Positions 1 to 7,361 of a stretch of 40,343 nucleotides of DNA are shown here, piece by piece; position 1 is the stretch's first letter, and every line of letters starts with the position of its first letter. This DNA comes from Wenjunlia tyrosinilytica (GTDB taxonomy: Bacteria > Actinomycetota > Actinomycetes > Streptomycetales > Streptomycetaceae): positions 1 to 40,343 of the forward strand of contig NZ_BMMS01000044.1 in the NCBI RefSeq assembly GCF_014646055.1, read 5' to 3'. Position numbers and translations under genes: made by a program. Under the pieces are notes generated by a model that ran no database searches, was not told the DNA's origin, and was given only the letters and a program-made list of their open reading frames with translations.

Positions 1-2399
1 GGTGGTTCCAACTGGCCGTACCCGAGCTCGAACGTCGCGGTGACGGCCAGTTCGCCCACCCGCAGCTCGTCCAGCCGCCGCCGATCGTCGGCCAGCTTCT
101 TCGCCAGGACCGAGACCGTCCAGGTGCGCCGGGTGGCCAGGCGCGAGGCGGCGATCCGGATGGCCAGCGGCAGGAAGCCGCACGCCACGACCACGTCCAT
201 GGCAACGTCCCGTTCCGCTCCGACCCGCTCCTGCCCGACGATCCGGGTGAACAGGGTCAGCGCCTCCTCCGGGCTCATCACATCCAGGTCCACCAGGTGG
301 GCGCCGGCCAGGTCCACCATCCTGGTGCGGCCGGTGACCAGCACCGCGCAGCCGGGGGAGCCGGGCAGCAGGGGGCGCACCTGGGTGGCGTCACGGGCGT
401 TGTCCAGCAGGATCAGAACGCGGCGTCCAGCAAGCGTGGAGCGGAACAGCGCTGCTCGTTGATCCAGACCGTCCGGGATGGCTTGGTCAGGGATACCCAG
501 GGCCTGGAGGAAGGACCCGAGAACGGCTTCAGGCAGGGTTGGGGCAGGTTGATCGCCGAGCAGGTCGACGTAGAGCTGCCCGTCGGGGAAGTGCTCGCAG
601 GCGGCGTGCGCGACATGGACCGCCAGCGTGGTCTTGCCGACACCGCCGATGCCCGCCACCGCGGAGACTGCCATGACCCGGCCCTCCGCGCTCGACAACT
701 GCTCGCTCAGCTCCTCCACGAACGCCTTGCGCCCGGTGAAGTCGGCCACCGTCGCCGGTAGTTGGGCCGGGCGGACGGTCTGATGCTCCCCCGCCCCCGC
801 CCCCGCCCCCGCCGCCGGGGGCGCCGCGGCGTGCACCGGGGGCGTCAGCGCGGGGTCGGCCTGGAGCACCCGCTGGTAAAGCTCGGCGAGTTCGGGACCG
901 GGGTCGATGCCGAGTTCCTCGGCGAGCAGGCGGCGGGTGTCGGCGTAGACGCCCAGCGCCTCGGCCTGCCGCCCACCCCGGTACAGGGCCAGCATGAGCA
1001 GGCCACGCAGCCGCTCGCGCAGCGGGTACTCGGCGGACAGCGCGGTCAGCTCCGAGACCGCCTCGGCATGGCCGCCGAGCTCCAGATCCAACTCCAGACG
1101 GCTCTCCAGGAGCGCGATCCGCCAGTCGGACAGCCGCGAGCGCTGCGCCGCGGCGTACGGGCCGGGGACACCGGCGAGCGGTTCTCCCTCCCACAGCGAC
1201 AGCGCCTGGCGCAGCAACTCCCGTGCCCGGGGAAGCTCACCGGTGGCACGCACCTTCTCCGCCTCGACGGCCAGCTTCTGGCAGACGCTCAGGTCCAGTG
1301 CCCCGGGCACGCTTTTGACGAGATAGCCACCCGCATCGGAGATCAGGACATCCGAGCCGAGGGCCTTGCGCAAGCGGAACGCGTAGGTGCGCAACGCGGC
1401 GAGGGCCCTTTCCGGGGCCTCCTCGCCCCATACGGCGTCCACCAATTCGTTGAGGGTTGCAGTGCGGCCATCGCGCAACACAAGCGCCGACAGCACGGCT
1501 CGTTGCTGGGGCGAACCGGTATCGAGCCAATGCCCATCGCGTTGGGCCCTCACTGGTCCGAGCACCGAGAAGCGGACGTCTGCTGTCCGACGCGGCAAAG
1601 CAAGCGGTGCCGCAGGGGCAATGATGGGCCGGTAGATGTTCTGGTCGCCGCGCATGATGGCAGAACGCATCGCCTGCAACGCTCCGACATCGGTGGGAGC
1701 AGCGTCCTTGGGTAGGGCAGTTAGAACGCGTTGCTGCGTTTGCAGTGCTTCATAGGCGCGATCGGTGTTGTACAGGGCTGCAATCAACTGCAGTTGAAAG
1801 CGCGCATACGAGGGATACTCGCCGCTGAGACGCATGAGCTCGGGAACGACGCGCGAGGAACGCCCAAGAGACAGGTCAGCCTCGATGCGCAGAGCCAGGG
1901 CCTCCAGGCGGAGACCTTCAAGACGGCCCGCCTGTCGGCGAAGGCCGTCGCCGCCAGCGCATCCCGCGATCGCCGGCCCACTCCACAGCTGCAAAGACCG
2001 CTGCAACAGGCTGTGTGCGAGGTCGGTGCTCCCGTCCGCAAGAGCTTGACGGGCCTTGGCCGTCAGATCCTCGAATCTGACCAGGTCCAGGCTGCGCCTG
2101 GGGATATGGGCTGCGTAACCGACTGGATGCGATGCGATGATCTGGCGACACCGGCTCGTCCCTACCTCCACAGCGATGGGTTTACGCAGCTGATGAACGC
2201 ATGACTGCACTTGGGCAGTCGCTGTCACCGGAGCTCCCGTACCCCACACATCCGCGATAATGCTCTCGCGCGGCACAACCGTGTCGACGGCCAGCAGCAG
2301 CGAGGCGAGAAAGCTGCGCGCACGAGGTGCCGAGGGTGTGACGTCACGCCCGTCCACAATCAACGTCACTGGCCCCAGCAATCGGGCTTCCACGCTCAT
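1..2399 (-). CDS. Double-SARP, NB-ARC regulator of the AfsR type (C-terminus outside window)
   Basis: The frame stays open from the ATG at 2399 down to base 1 (about 799 codons visible). Seen: an N-terminal winged-helix/BTAD module (about aa 1-255, beginning MSVEARLLGPVTL). A second complete SARP module follows (about 276-525, beginning RFSVLGPV, with the LLAEELGIDPGPEL segment typical of BTAD). An Ala/Gly linker then leads to an NB-ARC ATPase from about aa 555. Its Walker A is GIGGVGKTT (near 585), kinase-2 is RRVLILLDNARD and the GLPL-like motif is GFLPLAIRI. Family knowledge: SARPs bind direct repeats and activate antibiotic pathway genes, and NB-ARC gates AfsR-type activators by nucleotide. 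The start overlaps the stop of the upstream SARP (ATGA), implying translational coupling. Two SARP modules in one chain is unusual. TPR repeats may follow outside the window. Confidence 0.85.
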   Translation of the reverse strand, partial: MSVEARLLGPVTLIVDGRDVTPSAPRARSFLASLLLAVDTVVPRESIIADVWGTGAPVTATAQVQSCVHQLRKPIAVEVGTSRCRQIIASHPVGYAAHIPRRSLDLVRFEDLTAKARQALADGSTDLAHSLLQRSLQLWSGPAIAGCAGGDGLRRQAGRLEGLRLEALALRIEADLSLGRSSRVVPELMRLSGEYPSYARFQLQLIAALYNTDRAYEALQTQQRVLTALPKDAAPTDVGALQAMRSAIMRGDQNIYRPIIAPAAPLALPRRTADVRFSVLGPVRAQRDGHWLDTGSPQQRAVLSALVLRDGRTATLNELVDAVWGEEAPERALAALRTYAFRLRKALGSDVLISDAGGYLVKSVPGALDLSVCQKLAVEAEKVRATGELPRARELLRQALSLWEGEPLAGVPGPYAAAQRSRLSDWRIALLESRLELDLELGGHAEAVSELTALSAEYPLRERLRGLLMLALYRGGRQAEALGVYADTRRLLAEELGIDPGPELAELYQRVLQADPALTPPVHAAAPPAAGAGAGAGEHQTVRPAQLPATVADFTGRKAFVEELSEQLSSAEGRVMAVSAVAGIGGVGKTTLAVHVAHAACEHFPDGQLYVDLLGDQPAPTLPEAVLGSFLQALGIPDQAIPDGLDQRAALFRSTLAGRRVLILLDNARDATQVRPLLPGSPGCAVLVTGRTRMVDLAGAHLVDLDVMSPEEALTLFTRIVGQERVGAERDVAMDVVVACGFLPLAIRIAASRLATRRTWTVSVLAKKLADDRRRLDELRVGELAVTATFELGYGQLEP
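788..811. repeat. Four tandem CCCCCG hexamers in the SARP/NB-ARC linker
   Basis: Four perfect copies of the hexamer lie inside the double-SARP gene and encode an Ala-Gly run on the minus strand. A change in copy number would keep the frame and only change linker length. Confidence 0.8.
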
Positions 2400-3202
2400 C
2401 GGGCTGCGCCACCAAGGTGAGGCTGCGCATCCGCAGAGCCGGACCGCAGGTGCTCGTACTGGATCAGCAGGGAGCGTGGCGCCATTCTGAAGTTCGTTTG
2501 CCAACGCGCCAGCTCATCGGCGAGCAGGCTTAGCGCACGGCTGGAGTCACCCGAATCCCTCAAGGCGGAGGACAGCAGAATCACCACCCTCTCATCATTA
2601 GGGTGGCGCATACGCAGATCCCACAAGTCTTGCATGGCTCGGGACGCGGCTCCGACATCGATCAAGCAGGCTGCCCGGCGCTTGCGAGCATCGAAGCGCA
2701 TCTCTTCCAGACTGGACCGGATGCCGTCGAAGTAGACAGAGCTCCAAATCCCGCCCAAAGGATCGCCTCGCCACAGGCGCAGCGCAGAGTCGAACGCCTC
2801 TATCGCGCGTGCGCTATCTCCCTTCGCTTGATGCGCCTCGCCCTCGTCCAGTAGCTGGCGGAACCGGTGCACATCGATGCACTCGGATCCGGCATGCAGG
2901 GTGTAGCTCCCGCTGTCGGAGTCATGGGCCGGGTGATGGACTACGCGCGGCGCATCGGCAACGCCGAAGCTCCGTAGCTGGCTCCGAACGTGGTGGACAT
3001 GGACCTGTAGCGCTGTCACCGCGGAGGCCGGGGGACGTGAGCCCCAGATGCGCTCACGCAGGCACGCGACACTAACCGCCTCGTTGGTGGCGAGAAGCAG
3101 GATGACCAGTACTGCCAGGCGCTGGGGCGGCCCCATGGCAATCGGGATCGACTCGCGGCGGCACTGCACCGGCCCGAGGAGAAAAAACTGACAACCCGTC
3201 AT
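2396..3202 (-). CDS. Stand-alone SARP-family transcriptional activator (winged helix + BTAD)
   Basis: 268 aa. The N-terminus (CQFFLLGPVQ, then a winged-helix stretch with LRERIWGSRPPASAVTALQVHVHHVRSQLR) is the OmpR-like DNA-binding part of a SARP. The second half (about aa 115-255, helical, with LDEGEAHQAKGDSARAIEAF and LRLWRGDPLGGI) is a bacterial transcriptional activator domain. Its length is normal for small SARPs of the RedD/ActII-ORF4 kind; no ATPase is present. A purine-rich stretch about 10 nt before the ATG could serve as ribosome binding site. Its stop shares ATGA with the start of the double-SARP gene, so the two are almost certainly co-translated. Targets are unknown and no biosynthetic genes are visible in the window. 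Confidence 0.85.
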   Translation of the reverse strand: MTGCQFFLLGPVQCRRESIPIAMGPPQRLAVLVILLLATNEAVSVACLRERIWGSRPPASAVTALQVHVHHVRSQLRSFGVADAPRVVHHPAHDSDSGSYTLHAGSECIDVHRFRQLLDEGEAHQAKGDSARAIEAFDSALRLWRGDPLGGIWSSVYFDGIRSSLEEMRFDARKRRAACLIDVGAASRAMQDLWDLRMRHPNDERVVILLSSALRDSGDSSRALSLLADELARWQTNFRMAPRSLLIQYEHLRSGSADAQPHLGGAAR

Positions 3203-3216
3203 AGTTAGTTTCCCCC

Positions 3217-3585
3217 CTACGATGCCTGCGGCTTCAGGCTAACAGCTCGCATAGCATCCGTTAAGCGATCGAGAAGGATCGCACTTCGGTACAGGTCACC
3301 GACGAGTAGGTCATGGCGCAACGAGGGCTTTCTGGAGGACCAGCATCTGTCCGCCTGTCTATCTCCATCAATAATTGAACATGGGGCGCAGGAGGTTCCC
3401 GCGGCCCACACGGACGGACTCGTTCCGCCGCGCAGCCTCGAGGAAACCTGCGCAACATCACGCCAACGGCCGGTCGCCAACTGGTCCAACACAGCCGTCG
3501 GCCACCTCGCCGACAGCCGCTCGATCTGCTCATATGCTACTTCAGCCCAGGCATGGCGACGCATGGCGACCACATTGGCCGCCAA
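3217..3585 (-). CDS. Possible small gene upstream of the SARP pair
   Basis: 122 aa, no family recognised. The first half (VAYEQIERLSARWPTAVLDQLATGRW) and the last 35 residues (LLVGDLYRSAILLDRLTDAM) look protein-like. The middle is richer in Cys/Trp/Ser and less convincing, so a frameshift or a chance ORF is possible. It ends 14 nt before the SARP start, which would make it the first gene of the operon. ATG at 3585 is the longest start; an internal ATG 7 codons later is also possible. Confidence 0.35.
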   Translation of the reverse strand: MAANVVAMRRHAWAEVAYEQIERLSARWPTAVLDQLATGRWRDVAQVSSRLRGGTSPSVWAAGTSCAPCSIIDGDRQADRCWSSRKPSLRHDLLVGDLYRSAILLDRLTDAMRAVSLKPQAS

Positions 3586-4181
3586 CCCGCGTGGTCCCCT
3601 CAGAGACTCGACTCACGCCTACGGCAGCTGGCCACCCCTCTACGGGCCGGTTTTGCGGGCGCGAAACGGACGTACGTCCGCCAGGTCGGGGCAGATCCTC
3701 CACTGCTGCGCTCGTCCTCGACGGCGCAGCATGGCTAGAAGTATCCGTTAAGTGAGAGCATAGAGATCGAAGAGACAGTCCGTGATAAGAGCCCGTCAAC
3801 GTGGACATACAGCGTTTGAAACTGCATGCAGATTGCCTGCCCAGGGCGCCGGAGGATAGTGGTGGGTGTCTTGTGGCCGCCTAGTCCGACGACTACCTGT
3901 CCCAGGACACAGGTGGAGTGCCTCGGGGGTGGTAGCCCGAGGCACCCACCTTCCCCTCCGAAGCACAGGGACCGCACTCGGACGGCCAGTCGGGCTGGAT
4001 AAGCACCGCAGCCGTACTCGACTCCGTCAACTCTGGTGTATGTCGCCCCACTTAGGCTACCGTCGTCGTTACTTGCCGTGCGGTGGTGGGGTAGATGGAG
4101 CTCTCCTACCTGAGCTTTTCATGATCTTTTCCGCTGACGCTCGTCAAGAGTCGGACTAGGCATGGCTCAAGAGGAGATTTC
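3586..4181. other. Long intergenic region with a strong hairpin
   Basis: About 600 nt without a convincing gene. It holds the hairpin at 3912-3950 and the second copy of a 10-mer (ATCCGTTAAG at 3743-3752; first copy at 3256-3265 inside the small ORF upstream of the SARP). It should contain the promoter of the minus-strand SARP operon and of the plus-strand small membrane gene, but no clear -35/-10 pair could be picked. Confidence 0.4.
3912..3950. terminator. Perfect-stem hairpin, possible terminator
   Basis: GTGCCTCGGG (3918-3927) pairs perfectly with CCCGAGGCAC (3936-3945). The stem continues after one bulged A with GGTGG/CCACC (3912-3916 with 3946-3950). There is no T-tract, as often in actinomycetes. 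It could also be an operator. Confidence 0.45.
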
Positions 4182-4379
4182 ATGGAACAGCAACGTTCCA
4201 CATTGCTCATGGCCGGGGTGGTCGTTGCCCTGGCCTTCTTTGTGCTGGTGGGCTTCCTTGCCCGGACCCTGCGCGCCAAGCGCGGCCTGCCCGTGACCAT
4301 CGTGGCGATCGGATCCCTGATTGGTACGCTTCCACCCATCCTCCTTGCCATTTACGAGGTGCTGAAGCCGATTGCCTGA
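4182..4379 (+). CDS. Small two-helix membrane protein
   Basis: 65 aa, family not recognised. Two hydrophobic segments are visible: about aa 8-28 (LLMAGVVVALAFFVLVGFL) and about 37-58 (PVTIVAIGSLIGTLPPILLAI). They are separated by a short basic loop (ARTLRAKRG). A good ribosome binding site (AGGAG) lies about 7 nt before the ATG. It stands alone between a large intergenic region and the IS4 remnant. The function cannot be inferred. Confidence 0.6.
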   Translation: MEQQRSTLLMAGVVVALAFFVLVGFLARTLRAKRGLPVTIVAIGSLIGTLPPILLAIYEVLKPIA

Positions 4380-4521
4380 GCCGGGCTTCGACGGCAAGGG
4401 ATCGGTAGAAGAGGAAGGCCGTTGTCCCTTCGCTGTCGCAAACACGGGGACAACCTCCAAGGCCGGGTAGTTAGCGTTTTTGCAGATGAGCGCAAGGGAG
4501 TTGAGGAAGTCCTGACACGCA

Positions 4522-4585
4522 GCAACGGAGCTCGTTGGTACAGGCAGTCGTCCAAGACAGCTTGTTCCCGAAGGAGCTCCGTTGC
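4522..4585. repeat. 12-bp perfect inverted repeat at the left flank of the IS4 remnant
   Basis: GCAACGGAGCTC at 4522-4533 is exactly reversed at 4574-4585, with 40 nt between. The right arm overlaps the start of the transposase reading frame. It may be part of the left IS end or a structure in the transposase leader. Confidence 0.5.
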
Positions 4586-5508
4586 CCGGTCATTGTGTCC
4601 TGCCGTCGCCGCTGGCGACCATCACCCGTACGGTCACTGTGGCCGCGAGTCGGTTTGCACCGGCCCATCTGGGAGAGCTGACGCCGGTCGTGCCGTTCGA
4701 GCTGGTCGATGCCGTCTTGTCGGAGACGCGGACCGTGCAGCGGCGGCTGCGGGATCTTCCCTCACGGGTCGGGGTCTACTTTCTACTGGCGACGTGCATG
4801 TTCCCCGAGGTCGGCTATCGGCTCGTGTGGGCCAAGCTGACGGCCGGCCTGTCGGGGATGCCGGTTGTCCGCCCGAGCACGAAGGCACTCCGTGATCTGC
4901 GCCGCCGACTCGGCAGCGCGCCGGTGCGTGCATTGTTCGAGGTGTTGGCCGGGCCGTTGGCTCGGCCAACCATGCCGGGGGTGCGGTTCGTCCCATATCG
5001 GACGGTGTCGTTCGATGGCTGCAGCTCGATCAAGGTGCCTGACAGCGAACGCAACCGGGGCTGGCTGGGGGCGGTGCCTGCACGGCGGGTATCCCCAGGT
5101 CGAGCTGATGACGCTGGTCGAGACCGGCACCCGGGCCGTCATCGCGGCGGTCTTCGGCCCCACCCGGGAGGGCGAAACCTCCTACGCCACCAGGCTGTTG
5201 CACCATCTGGGCCCCGAGATGCTGGTGCTGTGGGACCGGGGCTTCGACAGCAACCACTTCCTCACCGCCGCGCACGCCACCGGCGCACAGGTCCTGGGCC
5301 GCATCCGCCAGCGCCGCCGCCCACCAGTCCTTCAAACTCTCGCCGACTCCTCCTATCTCTCGGTCATCGGCGGCGTCCCGGTGCGCATCATCGAAGCCCA
5401 GGTGAGTATCACCTGCACCGATGGCAGCAATTTCGAGGGCTCTTACCGTCTGGTGACCACGCTCCTGGAGGAGGGCAGCCGGAATACGCCGGAAACGTGC
5501 CGTAGGCC
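4582..5508 (+). pseudogene. IS4-family transposase, frameshifted and 3'-truncated
   Basis: The reading frame from TTG 4582 gives the IS4 N-terminal domain (LGELTPVVPFELVDAVLSETRTVQRR, then LPSRVGVYFLLA). It reaches the first catalytic Asp in TVSFDGCSSIK. At about 5065-5070, an extra G in a run of five shifts the frame. Translation resumes in the +1 frame (HGGYPQVELMTLVETGTRA) with the second Asp in LWDRGFDSN. The protein then stops matching after SYRLVTTLL near 5468, before the catalytic Glu region, and runs into flanking DNA. It therefore lacks the complete DDE triad and is dead. The truncation abuts the integrase pseudogene. Confidence 0.8.
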
Positions 5509-5515
5509 GCTGTGA

Positions 5516-6581
5516 TCAACCCCGACGGCGGGCGGCCGGGTCGCTCGCGGCGACGTGCGCGGCGACCGCGTCGACGTCGGGGCGGGCACCGCTCAAGGGA
5601 CCGCACGGAGGCGTGGCGGGAGCGGGCCAGCAGCATCGGCGTGGACGTGCCGCGCTCGGCATCGTGCGTCAGAGCACTGTGCCTGAGTCGGTGCAGCGTG
5701 AAGCCCTCCAGGTTGGCGATGTCCTCGGGGCAGGCGAGGGGGTTGGCCAGCAGCCGCGTTGCGTACTCGAAGATCTCCTCTGCTCGGCGGTAGGACAGGC
5801 GGGCCCGGTCGGTCTCCTCGCATACGTCCAGCGTGGCGGTGCCGGCGGGCACCTTGCGGCCGGTGAGGAACAGCGGGCCGCGGGTGCGGCCGGCGATCAG
5901 GCGGGGTAGGAGCTGGGCGGTGCCGGACTGCCAGTGGATCCACTCGGTCGCTCCGCCCTTGGACGTGATCTTGCCGCGCTTGTCGTGCGGGTACAGGTCT
6001 TCCACGTTCAGGCACAGCACCTCGTCGGCCCGTGCGGCACTTTCGTAGAGGAGCTTCCAGAACGTCCTGTCGCGGAGTCCGACGTCCAGGCGCCACAGGG
6101 CGGCGATCTGGTTCTCGGCCAGGGCCTTGGTGCGGTCGGGCGGTGCCGGCCGCCGCTCGATACCAATCGTCGGGTCGCCGATGATCCAGCCCTGACGCTG
6201 CCACCAGCCGATTGCCTTGCGCGCGATGGACACTTCCCGGTTGACGGTGTCGGCGTCCATCTCGTCCGCCCGCGCCGCCGCCAGCTCCGCCAGCGTCTCC
6301 GGCAGCGCCGGGTCGTCAATTACGGAGACGGGCACGACGGGTGGCTTCGCGCCGCGGCGGGCGCGTCCGGTCGGCGCTGGCTGCCCGGCAACCATCCACC
6401 CCCACGTCGTCAGCGAGATCCGGTAGATCCGCGCTGAGGACTTCGCGATCCCCGCACCGGTGAGGTACCGCTCGACCGCCGCGGTGTACGTCGCCGGAGG
6501 AGCGGACAAGGGCACCACCTGGGCGCGCGGCGACAGAAGTGCGCCCTCACCCTCCGGCACGCTCGCCAGTTCGACCGACAC
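5516..6581 (-). pseudogene. Tyrosine recombinase (phage-type integrase) with catalytic Tyr codon deleted
   Basis: The main frame (start 6581) shows an N-terminal SAM-like core-binding domain (about aa 30-150, TYTAAVERYLTGAGIAKSSARIY). The catalytic domain follows, with the first Arg in LLYESAARADEVL and the HxxR box in LHRLRHSALTHD. After SLERC the frame is garbage. Reading the next frame from 5587 gives a sensible tail (DVDAVAAHVAASDPAARRRG) ending at the TGA at 5516. The simplest reconstruction is a 2-nt deletion at about 5588 inside the Tyr codon of LERY. The recombinase should be inactive, so this is a relic of an older element. Confidence 0.8.
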
Positions 6582-6602
6582 TGCCTACCCCTTCCTGACT
6601 CT

Positions 6603-6709
6603 GTCGCAGTAAATGCGTACGCCTCGCCTGCGACGGCCGGAGAGTCCGCCGCAGGTCGCGATGATCACGGTAGAGGCTCTGCCGCAGTAAATCCGGCATT
6701 TACTGCGGC
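6603..6709. promoter_or_regulatory. Three GCAGTAAAT boxes upstream of the dead integrase
   Basis: GCCGCAGTAAAT (6681-6692) and its exact reverse complement (6698-6709) form a perfect 12-bp inverted repeat with a 5-nt spacer. A third copy in direct orientation (TCGCAGTAAAT) lies at 6604-6614. They sit just upstream of the integrase start and stand out as AT-rich in GC-rich DNA. An operator for a repressor or a recombination directionality factor is plausible. The remaining part of 6582-6988 holds only the terminator-like repeat listed next. Confidence 0.5.
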
Positions 6710-6912
6710 ACTACACTGGCAGTCTGTCGTTGACCCGAAAATCAGGTAGACCGACCCCAAAGTGGACCGCTGCTACCGCCAGCCGCTGTACCGTTGACTC
6801 TCGTGCCGAGGCAGGCCCCGTGCATCACGCAGCGCTACATGTCCGTTTGCCGTAGCTATACGAGAACACGGCCGAAGCGAGCGGCAACAACCTCCGTCGA
6901 CCCTCCGGCTGC

Positions 6913-6963
6913 CGGTTGGCTCGACTGCGACGCTGGGGCGAATATGCCCAGTCGAGCCAACCG
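6913..6963 (-). terminator. 15-bp perfect inverted repeat downstream of the 99-aa gene
   Basis: CGGTTGGCTCGACTG (6913-6927) pairs with 6949-6963 across a 21-nt loop, beginning 26 nt past the stop of the minus-strand gene at 6989. The position suits a transcription terminator for that gene. The long loop leaves an operator possible. Confidence 0.45.
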
Positions 6964-6988
6964 AACGGCTACCGGTCGACGCACATGG

Positions 6989-7288
6989 TCACCGAGGAAC
7001 GTCGCGTCCCGTCATGTCCTGCACGCGCCGCATCGCCCGCCCCACCCGGGAGGGAACGAGGCAGTCAACAAAGCCGACCAGCAACTCGGGCCGCTCGCTT
7101 GCCTTACTGCCGCGCAGCACCAATGCCAGTGCAGCCAGTACGGCCACGCGCGAGAGCATGGAGCGGATAAGGGCGAACAATGCCACGGCTGGGACGTAGT
7201 CGCCTGCATGACTCAGGACATTCATGTGATCGAGACCCTTCTGACTGAGTTGGGTGTACCGGTCGACCGATGCCCTCAGTCTTGACAT
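6989..7288 (-). CDS. Small hypothetical protein divergent from the NACHT gene
   Basis: 99 aa, family not recognised. There is a hydrophobic helix at about aa 35-60 (VALFALIRSMLSRVAVLAALALVL) and a basic C-terminus (SRVGRAMRRVQDMTGRDVPR). Its codons have reasonably GC-rich third positions. It is transcribed away from the NACHT gene, with 73 nt between starts, so the two share a promoter region. It is followed by a hairpin. A role as regulator or partner of the NACHT NTPase would be inference only. Confidence 0.45.
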   Translation of the reverse strand: MSRLRASVDRYTQLSQKGLDHMNVLSHAGDYVPAVALFALIRSMLSRVAVLAALALVLRGSKASERPELLVGFVDCLVPSRVGRAMRRVQDMTGRDVPR

Positions 7289-7361
7289 GCCTCAGAGGGG
7301 CCCGAAAGGGGCTCTGACCAGCAGTGAATGAGTGAATGACCAGTGAGGGAGCAACACGAGG

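Noticed and set aside
297-1715. Long plus-strand open frames over the SARP/NB-ARC gene
   Set aside because: They are antisense shadows caused by high GC; the minus strand carries clear SARP and NB-ARC motifs in one frame.
3256-3752. ATCCGTTAAG occurring twice as a SARP binding site
   Set aside because: The copies are about 490 nt apart, not the tight direct repeats that SARPs use; chance cannot be excluded.
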